From: JBBRHQ01 sp963738305
GTDB lineage: Bacteria; Actinomycetota; Thermoleophilia; Solirubrobacterales; 70-9
Direction: 5' to 3'
Length of the DNA stretch: 64,000 nucleotides
Assembly (NCBI GenBank): GCA_963738305.1
Contig: CAVTVU010000006.1
Coordinates: forward strand, 186,001 to 250,000
Part shown: positions 38,465 to 47,366 of the stretch, in pieces
Layout: each line of letters starts with the position of its first letter
Numbering within the stretch: the first letter of the stretch is position 1
Notes under the pieces: generated by a model
What the model was told of the DNA's origin: nothing
Seen by the model: only the letters and a program-made list of their open reading frames with translations
Database searches by the model: none
Made by a program: the position numbers and the translations under genes

Positions 38465-39300
38465 CCGGCCGGGATCAGCGGGCGCTCGCCGGCGGCCTGT
38501 CCGTTGGCCTCGGGCAGGGCCGCCGGGGCGGGCGCGGTCACCTCGGCGAGCGGTGAGACAGGCGGCGGCTGGATTCGGCCGACCATGTGGGCCGCCATCA
38601 CCCTGAAGTAGGCGAGCACGGTCGGCTTCAGCTGCATCTTCGACTCGCCCATCCGGGTCGTCCAGTCGTTAACCGTCGGCACCTCGGCGATCTCCGCACC
38701 GGCGTTGTAGAGCTTCAGGAGGAGCTCGACGTTGGCGGCGAACCCGGGCTCGCGCACCAGCAGGTAGCCGTATGTGTCGGCGGCGCGGCGCAGCGTGCCG
38801 GCCCGGTAGACCCGGTACAGCGAGGAGAGGGTGTGCATCTCACGCAGGCCGCCGAGGACGCGAAAGGTGTTGGACACCGCCTTGCTCGCCGCGAGCCGCC
38901 AACCGGCCACCCCGACGATCTTCCCGCCGGGCGCGTAGACGGAGGCGAGCACGACGTCGGCGCCCCGATCGAACAGCTCGAGCATCTTCGGCAGGTCACG
39001 CAGGTCCGAGGTGGTATCCGCCTCTAGGGTGACGATCGCGTCGTCGTCTGAGGACTCGCCGAGCGCCGCCCGGATGCCGGTGTTGATCGCGGTCCCGAGG
39101 CCGCGATTGACGGTGTGGGTGACGATCGCCAGGTGCATGTCCCGCGAGTGCTCGCGGACCATCTCGGCGGTTCCGTCGGTCGAGCCGTCGTCGACGACGA
39201 TCACCCGGGCACCGAGCCGTCGGGCGACCGGGGCGAGATCGGCGAGCAGCCGCGGGATGTTCTCGACCTCGTTGTAGGCCGGGATTACGAAGCGGATCAT
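38461..39300 (-). CDS. Glycosyltransferase family 2 (dolichol-phosphate-mannose-synthase-like)
   Basis: 279 residues. It begins MIRFVIPAYNEVENIPRLLA, then RVIVVDDGSTDGTAEM, NRGLGTAINTGIRAAL and AIVTLEADTTSDLRDLPKML, where EAD is the DXD equivalent; these match DPM1/GtrB-type synthases, which make polyprenyl-phosphate sugars. No C-terminal membrane helix is evident and the tail is Ala/Pro-rich. Its product could serve the GT39-like enzyme at 26.6 kb (inference). Start at 39300 overlaps the Gfo/Idh stop; stop overlaps the FAD gene. Confidence 0.85.
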   Translation of the reverse strand: MIRFVIPAYNEVENIPRLLADLAPVARRLGARVIVVDDGSTDGTAEMVREHSRDMHLAIVTHTVNRGLGTAINTGIRAALGESSDDDAIVTLEADTTSDLRDLPKMLELFDRGADVVLASVYAPGGKIVGVAGWRLAASKAVSNTFRVLGGLREMHTLSSLYRVYRAGTLRRAADTYGYLLVREPGFAANVELLLKLYNAGAEIAEVPTVNDWTTRMGESKMQLKPTVLAYFRVMAAHMVGRIQPPPVSPLAEVTAPAPAALPEANGQAAGERPLIPAG

Positions 39301-40387
39301 GCGAGGACCTCCAGCGGGCGGGGTGCGGGGATGTCCAGCAGCTCGACCGGGCGGCGAACCGCGGCAGACTCGCGCACCGCGAGGGCCGCAGCCAGCGCCT
39401 TGACGCCGTCGTGGGCGGAGATCGGCTCGGGAGCGTCGTCGAGCACGCAACGGCAGAACGCCTCCAGCTCGGCCCGCAGCGGCTCGGTCTTGGCCAGCGA
39501 GAAGCGGACCGCGGCTCCCTCGCCGTCGCCCCGCAGCACCGAGAGGCCGTCCCAGGCGAGCGGAGCGGTCGGCGACTCGACGAACCAGACGTCCTGGGTT
39601 ATGTAGCTCGCCCGCAGCAGGCCGTTCTCCCCGATCAGCGCCACCTCACGCTTCTTCTCGGGGGTCAGCCAGTTGACGTCGAGAAGCCCGAGGGTCCCGC
39701 CTCCGGCGCCGTTGAAGCGGGCAAGGCAGGTGAGGAGGTCCTCCTGGGAGCTGTGGACGAAGCGGCCTCCGTCGGAGTAGATCTCGCTGATGTGCAGACC
39801 GAGGACGTGCTGCATGATGTCGAGGTCATGGGTGGCGAGGTCGATCGCCACCCCGGCATCGTGGATCCGGCTGGGCAGCGGGCCGACCCGGGTGGCGTGG
39901 GCCCGGTAGACGTTGCCCAAACGGCCCTCGCCGACCAGCTCCCGGAGCTTCTCGACCGCCGGGTTGAAGCGCTCGACGTGGCCGACCATCAGCTTGCGAG
40001 CCGACTCCAGCGCGGCGCTGCGCATCCTCAGTGCGTCGGGCAGGGTGGTCGCGATCGGCTTCTCCACCAGCACGTGGAGGCCGGCTGCGAGCGCCTCCAG
40101 CGCCACCGTCGGCGTGGCTCTCGGACGGGCAGGCGATCGAGACCGCGTCCAGCTCCCGGGATCCGAACTCGATCAGCTCCCGCCAGTCGGCGTACTCGGC
40201 GGCACGGCATCCCGCCGAGCGCCGCGCTGCGGGCCTTCTCGTCGGGATCGGCGACGGCGACGAGCCGCGCGCAATCGAGCTGCATGTAGTTGCGGATGTG
40301 GAAGGCCCCCATCCGGCCGCAGCCGATCACGCCGACTCTCAGCTTCTCAGACAGGGGATTCCTCCAGCGCTCGCTCGAACTGGGCAA
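39297..40387 (-). CDS. Gfo/Idh/MocA sugar oxidoreductase 1 (frameshifts)
   Basis: About 355 residues. N-terminal NAD loop VGVIGCGRMGAFHIRNYMQL, then AVADPDEKARSAALGG. Two or more frame changes near 40135-40230 precede ALAAGLHVLVEKPIATTLPD, with the conserved EKP lysine. Downstream are RVGPLPSRIHDAGVAIDLAT and HDLDIMQHVLG (conserved D-x-x-x-H region). The start may be ATG 40387, overlapping wecB by 41 bases, or a codon near 40354. With WecB and a DegT enzyme it could act as a UDP-HexNAc 3-dehydrogenase (WlbA/WbpB role), by context only. Confidence 0.78.
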
Positions 40388-41416
40388 CGGTCAGCTCCGC
40401 GATCCGCTCCGCGGCCCGGCCGTCGCCGAAGATCGGCGGATGCTCGCTCGGGCCGCGGCTGCACGCAGCGCCGCCCGAAGTGGTTCGCATCGACGCCCGA
40501 CCAGGGTGTTCCAGCCGGTCGAGACCGTCTCCACCCACTCGGTCTCCTCCCGCAGGGTGATGCAGGGGACCCCCCAGAGATAGGCCTCCCGCTGGACGCC
40601 ACCGGAGTCGGTGGCGATCGCCAGCGCGTCCCGCTCCAGGGCGAGCATCTCGGTGTAGGTGACCGCGTCGCGCACCTCGACGTTCGGCGGGACCGGCCAG
40701 GCCCCACTCCTCGAGGCACTTCCGGGTCCGCGGATGCAGCGGAAGAATCACTCGGCACTCGGCCGTGGCGAGGCAGGCGAGGACGGCGCCGAGCCGCTCG
40801 GGGCTGTCGGTGTTGTAGTTGCGGTGCACGGTCGCCAAGCACGTAGTCGCCCTCCTCCCCGCTCTCCCCGAGCCGGCCCCGGGTGGCGAGAAGGACGTCG
40901 GCGAGGACGTCGCCGGTGACGTGCACGGTGCCCGCGACGCTCCTCCTCGACGAGCACCTGGCGGGCGTGGTCGCAGGGGGCGAAGAGAATCTCGGAGAGC
41001 CGGTCGGTCTCGATCCGGTTGTGCTCCTCGGGCATGTCGTCGCGGTAGCTGCGCAGCCCCGCCTCGACGTGCAGCAGCGGCACCTCCGCCGCCACCGCCG
41101 CGCGGGCGCCGGCGATCGTCGCGTTGGTGTCGCCGCGGACCAGGACCGCGTCGGGCTGCTCGCTCTCGAGCACCCCGGCGATCCGCTTCTGCGCGACTTC
41201 GACGCTGCGGCGGTTGGGCAGCGAGCCGACGCCGAGGTTGTACTCGGGCAGGGGCAGCCTCAGGTCGGCGATCTGGTGGTCCGACATCCCGGGGTCGTAG
41301 TGCTGGCCGGTATGGACGAGGATCTCCTCGACCCGGCCGCTGTAGGCGAGGGAGAGAGGGGCGGCCTGGATGATCTCGGGCCGGGAGCCGATGATCGAGA
41401 CGAGTCGGGGTGCCAT
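40347..41416 (-). CDS. wecB: UDP-N-acetylglucosamine 2-epimerase (frameshifts)
   Basis: N-terminus MAPRLVSIIGSRPEIIQAAP is the WecB start pattern, then VHTGQHYDPGMSDHQIADL, AVLVRGDTNATIAGARAAVA, PLLHVEAGLRSYRDDMPEE and HNRIETDRLSEILFAPCD, the family's active-site blocks. After frame changes near 40955, 40840 and 40690 come VHVTGDVLADVLLATRGRLG and a piece reading ERDALAIATDSGGVQREAYL. About 350 residues when corrected. It opens the leftward operon wecB, Gfo/Idh, GT2, FAD enzyme. It interconverts UDP-GlcNAc and UDP-ManNAc or a related C2 epimer pair. Confidence 0.82.
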
Positions 41417-41672
41417 CGCCAGAGCAACGGGCAGTGCGGGGCCCGAGTTTTTGCGCGAATCGCGGATCCGGCGCACCCGCGGGGTTCTCCACGTTTTCCG
41501 AAGCGGCCCTTGCCGCCCGGAAGCTGGCTTCCCAGGCGCTTTTCCTACGTTTTTCCGACCTCTCGGAGCAACCCTGCGCAAGTAGCCGCGCCGTCACCCG
41601 TTGGTCGGACAGTGGAGATGGAAGCAAGGGGGATCACACAACAGACGACACCGCCCGCGCGACCTGCCCGCG
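41417..41672. promoter_or_regulatory. Divergent intergenic region between wecB and the sugar transferase
   Basis: 256 bp with no convincing gene. It must contain promoters for both directions. A motif ACGTTTTCCGA occurs at 41491-41501 and again as ACGTTTTTCCGA at 41547-41558, 56 bp apart, and a TTTTTG run lies near 41450. Two direct copies are compatible with an operator, but no clear -35/-10 pair was assigned. Confidence 0.4.
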
Positions 41673-42349
41673 ATGCCCACGGTGGTGCCCGATTCCACCT
41701 GGCAGGCGGCGGTGCGGCGGATAGCAGACATCCTCGTCTCAGGTCTGACCCTGCTCCTCACCTCCCCGATCCTGATCGCTGTGGCGATCGCGATCCGCCT
41801 CGACAGCCGCGGCCCCGCGATCTTCCGCCAGAAGCGAATCGGGCGCGGCGAGCGTGAGTTCACGCTGCTGAAGTTCCGCAGCATGCGGGTCGACGCCAAC
41901 CCCAAGCTCCATCGCGACTACGTCACCGCGCTGATCCACAACGGCTCGGGGAACGGCAGCAACGGCCGCGTGCCCGAAAACGGCAGCAAGGACGGCCTCT
42001 ACAAGCTCGCCGTCGATGACCGGATCACCCCGGTCGGCCGCTTCATCCGCAAGTGGAGCCTCGACGAGCTGCCGCAGCTCTTCAACGTCCTCGGCGGCGA
42101 CATGACCCTGGTGGGGCCACGCCCGGTGATCCCCTACGAGGTGGCCGAGTACCCGATCTGGTACCGCAGCAGGTTCTCCGTCAAGCCGGGACTCACCGGC
42201 CTCTGGCAGGTGAGCGGGCGCAACCGGCGCACCTACGAGGAGATGGTGCGGCTGGACATCGAGTACGCCAGCGGCGCAGCCTGCTGCTCGATCTCTCGAT
42301 CCTGCTGCGGACCCCGTGGACGCTGCTGAGCAGGAAGGGCGTGGCGTGA
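41673..42349 (+). CDS. Initiating sugar phosphotransferase (PglC/WbaP catalytic type; one frameshift)
   Basis: About 225 residues. One re-entrant or membrane helix (DILVSGLTLLLTSPILIAVA) is followed by the polyprenyl-phosphate hexose-1-phosphate transferase signature: RLDSRGPAIFRQKRIGRGER, FTLLKFRSMRVDANPK, KWSLDELPQLFNVLGGDMTL, GPRPVIPYEVAEYP and KPGLTGLWQVSGRNRRTYEE. A Gly/Asn-rich insert follows the Arg-Ser-Met block. A frameshift near 42280 changes the last 25 residues. The start is ATG 41673; GTG 41601 would be longer. It transfers the first sugar phosphate to undecaprenyl phosphate and so starts assembly. Confidence 0.85.
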
Positions 42350-43479
42350 TGGCGGACGAACCCGATCGGCACGATGGTCGTCGGCTACGGGTACTGGGGC
42401 CCCAACATCGTCCGCAACGTGGTCGAGCGGCCCGAGTTCCGCCTGATGGGCCTCTGCGAGCTCGACGAGAAGCGGATCGACGACTTCCGGCGCCGCCACC
42501 CTGGCATCTGGGTCGAGCCGCGACCTCGACACCGCCCTGGCCGATCCGCGAATCGAGGCGGTGGCAGTCGCCACCCCTCCCCACACCCATTTCGACGTCG
42601 CCCGCCGCGCCCTGGAGGCGGGCAAGCACGTTCTGGTCGAGAAGCCGCTGGCCCGGGCCCCCGGCCAGGCGGTCGAGCTGATCCAGGCTCGCCGAGCAGC
42701 TCGGACAGGTGCTGATGCCGGGCCACACCTTCGTCTACAGCCCCTCGGTGAACAAGGTGCGCGAGCTGATCAGAGCCGACGTCCTCGGAGAGATCTACTT
42801 CATCACCTCCTCGAGGATGAACCTCGGCCTCTATCAGCAGGACGGAGTCGTCCTCGACCTGGCGCCCCACGACCTCTCGATCCTCCTTCACTGGCTCGGG
42901 AAGCCCCTGGTCGAGGTGACCGCGAACGGCCGCAGCGTCTTCCACGAGGGAGTGCACGAGACGGCGTTCCTGACCCTGCGCTTCGAGGGCGGGACCCAGG
43001 CCAACGTCCAAGTCTCGTGGCTCGCCCCCCGCAAGATGAGGCAGATGGTCGTGGTCGGCAGCCGCCGGATGATCCAGTACGAGGACACGGCCGCAGACGA
43101 CTCGGTGCGGATCTACGACCGCGGCCTCGACTTCTCCGAGCCCCCGGCGAACTTCGGCGAGTACCGCCTCACTTACCGGACCGGCGACATGGTTGCGCCC
43201 CGGATCGAGGCGGTCGAGCCCCTCGGGCTGGAGCTGAAGGACTTCGCCTCTGCGATCCGCGAGGGCACCACGCCGGTTTCCAACGCCCGCCTCGGGCTGG
43301 AGATCGTGATCGCCCTCGAGGCGCTGGAGAAGTCTCTGCACGCACGCGGCGAGCCGCAGCCGATCCCCTCGGTGGACGAGGCGCTGGCCGGCGGTCTTCC
43401 ATCCGCGGCGACCAGCAACGGTCACGGCAACGGCAACGGTCAGCGCCCCGGACGGGTCGCCCCGACCGGCGCCACCTAG
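42349..43479 (+). CDS. Gfo/Idh/MocA sugar oxidoreductase 2 (frameshifts)
   Basis: About 375 residues after correcting frame changes near 42372, 42520 and 42690. NAD loop MVVGYGYWGPNIVRNVVERP, then VAVATPPHTHFDVARRALEA and GKHVLVEKPLARAPGQAVEL (EKP lysine), MPGHTFVYSPSVNKVRELIR and VVLDLAPHDLSILLHWLGKP (conserved D/H). The C-terminus ends in a Gly/Asn-rich tail. The stop of the sugar transferase overlaps the ATG (TGATG). It is probably a nucleotide-sugar oxidase for the same glycan; it differs from the copy at 39.3 kb. Confidence 0.8.
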
Positions 43480-43501
43480 CCCGCACCCCGGCGGCCAACG
43501 G

Positions 43502-43548
43502 GCGTGGGACCTTTCAACCCCGTATAGCGCAGCTCAGAAGCCCCACGT
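43502..43548. terminator. 47-nt hairpin between convergent genes (hairpin family B, copy 1)
   Basis: CGTGGG at 43503-43508 pairs with CCCACG at 43542-43547, and much of the interior also pairs in an imperfect stem with a small central loop. The reverse complement matches a second copy at 53435-53481 at 39 of 47 positions. It lies between the oxidoreductase stop (43479) and the ligase stop (43579), where a bidirectional terminator would be expected. There is no T-run, so it is not a standard intrinsic terminator. Confidence 0.6.
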
Positions 43549-43578
43549 CCCTGGGGCGGGTGTGGCTGGCTGTTGCGG

Positions 43579-45153
43579 CTAGCCGGCCAGGACGCCGGCC
43601 GGCTTGCCCTCGTCCTCGAGCATCGCCAGCAGGGCCTTGCGGTCGAACTTGCCGTTCGCGTTCAGCGGCAGCTGCTCGAGCAGCTCGAAGCGGCGCGGAA
43701 CCATGTACTCGGGCAAGCGATGCTCGAGGACGCCGCGAAGCTTGGCGAGATCCACCTGGGAGTCCCCGATGAAGGCGACGATCCCGCCGCAGCCGCTGTC
43801 CGTCAATGGCCAGCCGACCGCGATCGCCGCGTCGACTCCGGACTCCTCGCGGAGGGCCGCCTCGACCTCTCCCAGCTCGACCCGATGGCCGAGAACCTTG
43901 ATCTGGTGATCGAGGCGCCCAAGGTAGGAGAGCGGCTCTCCCGGCCGCACCGGCCTTCGCACCCGGTCCCCGGTGCGGTAGTGGACCTCCTCGAGGCCCG
44001 GCGGGATCACGAAGGCGGCCGCTGTCTTCTCTGCGTCCTCCCAGTAGCCGGGGGTGACCTGAGGACCGACCACGAGCAGCTCGCCGTCCGAGCCCGCCTC
44101 GACCTCCCGCAGCCGCTCGTCGACCACCAGGGTTCGCATCTCCCCGATCGGATCTCCGATCGGGACGATCCCGTTGACCTCGTCGTCGTGGTCGGCGGGA
44201 TCGAGGCGATGGACGGTGCAGGCGATGGTCGCCTCGGTCGGCCCGTAGAGGTTCTCCACGATCGACTCCGGCGCCGCCTCCGCCCAGGCGCGGGCGAGCT
44301 CACCGGGGAGCGGCTCACCGCAGAACAAGCTCCACCTGAGACTCGGATAGGAGCCCGGCTTCAGCATCCTCAACCGGCGCATGAAGGCGCCGACCGACGG
44401 CACCGAGAACCAGACGCTCAGCTTCGAGTCGCGAATGAAGCGGCTCGGCGCCATCAGCTCGCGGTCAGACGGGCAGCAGACGCAGGCGCCGCGCTCCCAG
44501 GCGACGAACATGTCGAACACGGAGAGGTCGAAGGTCATGTCGAACGTCTGCGAGAAGCGGTCGTGCTCATCGATCCCGTAGCGATCGGCCACCGCCTTGA
44601 CGAACGTGACGACGTTGCGGTGGGCTACCCCGACGCCCTTGGGGCGGCCGGTGCTGCCAGAAGTGAAGAGCAGATAGGCGATCGCCTCCGGCGGCGGCGC
44701 CGCGAAGGCCGGCGCCGGGGTCTCACCCTCCTCGGAAGCCGGATCGCCGGGCCCGATCACGGCGGGTGGGTCGTCCACTCCGTCGAGCAGCTCCTCCAGC
44801 AGGGGCGCTGCCGCGACGTCGGCGACCAGTGTGCGGCAGGCGGAGCGCAGCAGCATGTCCCGGCAGCGCTGCGCCGGAAAGGCCGGGTTGAGCGGGACGT
44901 AGCCGTGGCCGGCGCGCAGTGCGCCCAGGACCCCGGCGAACGCGGTTGGGCTGCGCGACGCGAAGACCGCGGTCAGCGGCGGCGCGTGCTCGGGGGTCCG
45001 GTCCGCGATCCTGCCGGCGATCCCCGCCGCGAGAGCGTCGAGCTCGCCGTACGTAAACCTCTCGCCCGAAACCTCGAGCGCGGGCCGGTCCGCGAAGCGC
45101 TCGAGTGAGCGGGCGAACCCCGAGAAGAGGGTCGTTCTCGCCTCTGCGGCCAT
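43579..45153 (-). CDS. AMP-forming acyl/aminoacyl ligase (DltA/NRPS adenylation-like)
   Basis: 524 residues, intact. Adenylation core motifs in order: ERFTYGELDALAAGIAGRIA (A2 region), AYLLFTSGSTGRPKGVGVAH (A3 P-loop), FDMTFDLSVFDMFVAWERGA (A4), ENLYGPTEATIACTVHRLD (A5), VHYRTGDRV (A7), YLGRLDHQIKVLGHRVELGE (A8) and PLNANGKFDRKALL (A10 Lys). This is the layout of D-alanine-ACP ligases and amino-acid-adenylating domains. The substrate pocket cannot be read reliably. It is divergent from the fused ACP-acyltransferase at 45.3 kb, so it probably loads that carrier (inference). Confidence 0.85.
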   Translation of the reverse strand: MAAEARTTLFSGFARSLERFADRPALEVSGERFTYGELDALAAGIAGRIADRTPEHAPPLTAVFASRSPTAFAGVLGALRAGHGYVPLNPAFPAQRCRDMLLRSACRTLVADVAAAPLLEELLDGVDDPPAVIGPGDPASEEGETPAPAFAAPPPEAIAYLLFTSGSTGRPKGVGVAHRNVVTFVKAVADRYGIDEHDRFSQTFDMTFDLSVFDMFVAWERGACVCCPSDRELMAPSRFIRDSKLSVWFSVPSVGAFMRRLRMLKPGSYPSLRWSLFCGEPLPGELARAWAEAAPESIVENLYGPTEATIACTVHRLDPADHDDEVNGIVPIGDPIGEMRTLVVDERLREVEAGSDGELLVVGPQVTPGYWEDAEKTAAAFVIPPGLEEVHYRTGDRVRRPVRPGEPLSYLGRLDHQIKVLGHRVELGEVEAALREESGVDAAIAVGWPLTDSGCGGIVAFIGDSQVDLAKLRGVLEHRLPEYMVPRRFELLEQLPLNANGKFDRKALLAMLEDEGKPAGVLAG

Positions 45154-45254
45154 CGTCAAACGAACGCCTTCCCTGCGACGTTTCTTGTGCCGGGCGGGCT
45201 TGCTGCGCCGGACGCAGGCGGCAAGTAATCCTCCCCTCGCCGCGTTGATGGAAT

Positions 45255-46133
45255 ATGAGCTTGCGTCCGACTGGAGAGATCCGAAGCTCCTACAACCCGA
45301 ACGGCGACGGCGGCCCGGCGCCGAGCCTGGCTGAGGTCCGCGCGCTGATCCTCTCGATCGCCCGCCCGGCACTGGGCGGGACCCTGGCCCCGGAGCCGGC
45401 CGACGATTTCGACCTGCGGGCCGGAGGCCTGATCGACTCGCTGGGGTTCATCGAGCTGATCGCGGCAATCGAGGACGAGTTGGGCATCGAGCTGGACTTC
45501 GACGACCTCGACCCCGAGAAGATCACTGTGCTCGGGCCCCTATCCCGGCATGTCCACGAGCAGGCGATGAACGGGCGAAAGGGCCCCTTGAGGTACGAGA
45601 GCACGCTCGCGGGCGCTCGTAGGCGCATCCTCGCCCTGCTCGCGCTCTACGGCCCGGGGGCGGAGACGACGCGCGTTCGACTGCACCGGATGCGGGGAGT
45701 GCGGGTCGGATCGGGTTGCTTCATCGGCACGGCGGTGATCATCGAGACCGCGTTTCCCCATCTGGTGGAGATCGGGAACCGGGTCGACCTGGGGATGCGG
45801 ACGACAATCGTCGCCCACCAGCAGGGCGAGCACGCGGACGAGGGAACCCCATCGGTGAGCATCGGGGACGACGTCTTCATCGGCCCCGGGTCGATCCTCC
45901 TGCCCCACGTGACGATCGGCGACGGCGCCGTGGTGACGGCGGGCAGCGTGGTGACGACCTCCGTGCCCCCGCTGACCATGGTCCGCGGCAACCCCGCAGA
46001 GCCGGTTGCCCGGTGCCGGGTCCCGCTTGGTCGCAGCACCCCGCTGCGCGAGTTCTACCGGGGGCTGAGGCCGTTGCCGCGCCCGTCGAGCAGTGACGCC
46101 GGTGACGCGGAGGCATCGAGGTCCGCTAGGTAG
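45255..46133 (+). CDS. Fused ACP-hexapeptide acyltransferase
   Basis: 292 residues, intact. Residues about 22-108 are an ACP with LIDSLGFIELIAAIEDELGI; Ser62 is the phosphopantetheine site. Residues about 115-275 are an LbH acyltransferase: GSGCFIGTAVIIETAFPHLV, VDLGMRTTIVAHQQGEHADE, VFIGPGSILLPHVTIGDGAV and VPLGRSTPLREFYRGLRPLP. The two halves are close paralogues of the separate genes at 28497-29313, in the same order, so this looks like their fusion (or the reverse). ATG 45255 follows a 101-bp divergent gap from the AMP ligase. Fusion implies the tethered carrier feeds the transferase directly. Confidence 0.88.
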   Translation: MSLRPTGEIRSSYNPNGDGGPAPSLAEVRALILSIARPALGGTLAPEPADDFDLRAGGLIDSLGFIELIAAIEDELGIELDFDDLDPEKITVLGPLSRHVHEQAMNGRKGPLRYESTLAGARRRILALLALYGPGAETTRVRLHRMRGVRVGSGCFIGTAVIIETAFPHLVEIGNRVDLGMRTTIVAHQQGEHADEGTPSVSIGDDVFIGPGSILLPHVTIGDGAVVTAGSVVTTSVPPLTMVRGNPAEPVARCRVPLGRSTPLREFYRGLRPLPRPSSSDAGDAEASRSAR

Positions 46134-46414
46134 ACCAGGACCGCATGCCGCACGACCCGGTCCGCCGTCGTCGCCTGGCGCTCGGCCTCGTGCTCCAGGA
46201 TCAGCCTTATATCCCTGTCGACCGGCAGCTCGAAGCTCGCGCCGTTTCCCCCGGATGGGGAGCCCGGCCAGCCCCGGGGAAGCTCGACCGGCTGCTTGCC
46301 CGACCTGAGCCTGCGCCAGTAGTGGCGCAGGGCAGCCTGAACCCCCCCCGAGAGGTCGCCTCCCACATGGGTCTCGATCCCCGAGCGAGCGAAATGTCCT
46401 AGCACCACCCTCAT
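46055..46414 (-). CDS. Small hypothetical protein, paralogue of the gene at 47.7 kb
   Basis: About 119 residues from ATG 46414. Not recognised as a known family. It shares with the gene at 47720-48073 the pattern VVLG near the start, an A-x-R-x-Y block, GW, then LExEAxRQ-x-x-TA-x-R-x-x-x-HA-x-L-x-Y-x-A-x-L and SLLD near the end. The C-terminal part resembles a ribbon-helix-helix or small helical regulator, but no motif is definitive. The 3' end overlaps the ACP-acyltransferase 3' end by 79 bases, so exact ends are less sure. The conserved paralogy supports it being real. Confidence 0.6.
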   Translation of the reverse strand: MRVVLGHFARSGIETHVGGDLSGGVQAALRHYWRRLRSGKQPVELPRGWPGSPSGGNGASFELPVDRDIRLILEHEAERQATTADRVVRHAVLVYLADLDASASPASLLDGRGNGLSPR

Positions 46415-46435
46415 TTCTCTCCCACGGTCGACCAA

Positions 46436-46729
46436 CTATCCCCACCTGGCGCGACTTGCTCAAAGGTTCGAGATTCCTCCCTTTTCCAGCCGGATAGATT
46501 TCTTGACCAATTCGATCCAGTATTCTGTTAACCGGATGACCACGACGTTTGGGCCCGGGACCTGTGCAATTGCTGTCGGAAATCCGACTACTTGAGCGTG
46601 AGAATAGGAATTGGACGAATATTCGGACTTGACAAGCCTGGCTCAAGTCGGGAGAGTGACTAGGCCTGATGCCGCAGTTTGCGGCTTCTTGGTTCCGGTG
46701 GGTAAGATCTAGAAGGGGAATAGGAGCGA
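46436..46729 (+). promoter_or_regulatory. AT-richer leader region upstream of the ECF sigma gene
   Basis: About 290 bp with visibly lower GC than the rest and no supported gene. TTGACC (46503-46508) is followed 18 bp later by TGTTAA, and TTGACA (46629-46634) is a perfect -35 hexamer, but its -10 is weak (GAGAGT at 17 bp). Near the end AAGGGGA (46713-46719) and AGGAG (46722-46726) precede ATG 46730. A long leader or several promoters are possible. Confidence 0.45.
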
Positions 46730-47365
46730 ATGGAAGGGATAGGGGCGATCAGGGACGGCATCGAAGTGCAGGGGGCCGGGGTACGCGACGAGGATCCGGG
46801 GTCGGGGTCGGGCGACAGTCGCTTGGTCGCCGACGCGGTCTCGCGGGCAAAGGAAGGCGACACGGAGGCGCTTCACTTCCTCTACGTCCGCTATGCGCCC
46901 GACGTGCTGGGCTACGTGATGAGCATCGTCAAGGACCATCACGAGGCCGAGGACATCACCCAGGACGTCTTCATCAAGCTGATGACGGTGATCAAGAAGT
47001 ACGAGCCGCGCCAGGACGTGCCCTTTGCGGCCTGGATCCTGCGGGTCTCGCGAAACGCCGCGCTGGACCGGATGCGGGCTCGGCGGGCGATCCCCACCGA
47101 GGAGGTGCGGGTCAGCGACTCCGGGGCGGGCCAGATCAGCTCCGAGCGGGTCAACGACCTAAACCAGGCGCTCGACGAGCTGCCCGAGGGCCAGCGCGAG
47201 GTATTGGTGCTGCGCCACATCGTCGGGCTCTCGCCGATCGAGATCGCCGACGCGCTGGGCAAGACCGAGAGCTCGGTGCACGGGCTTCACCATCGTGGCC
47301 GGCGCACCCTGCAATCGGCGCTGGTCGAGCTGGGCGCGGCGCCGGTGGTCTTCCCGGGGGTTTAG
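46730..47365 (+). CDS. ECF-type RNA polymerase sigma factor
   Basis: 211 residues, intact. Region 2 is YVRYAPDVLGYVMSIVKDHH followed by EAEDITQDVFIKLMTVI (the -10 recognition helix), and region 4 is LDELPEGQREVLVLRHIVGL, SPIEIADALGKTESSVHGLH with a helix-turn-helix. An N-terminal extension of about 30 residues is acidic and Gly-rich. Strong AGGAG precedes the ATG. No anti-sigma gene with a zinc motif or membrane helix is adjacent; instead two paralogous small genes flank it on the opposite strand. The stop is followed at once by the tandem repeat array. Confidence 0.88.
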   Translation: MEGIGAIRDGIEVQGAGVRDEDPGSGSGDSRLVADAVSRAKEGDTEALHFLYVRYAPDVLGYVMSIVKDHHEAEDITQDVFIKLMTVIKKYEPRQDVPFAAWILRVSRNAALDRMRARRAIPTEEVRVSDSGAGQISSERVNDLNQALDELPEGQREVLVLRHIVGLSPIEIADALGKTESSVHGLHHRGRRTLQSALVELGAAPVVFPGV

Positions 47366-47366
47366 C

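Noticed and set aside
43573..45108. 511-residue open frame on the plus strand
   Set aside because: It is antisense to the adenylation enzyme, whose A3-A10 motifs are clear on the minus strand.
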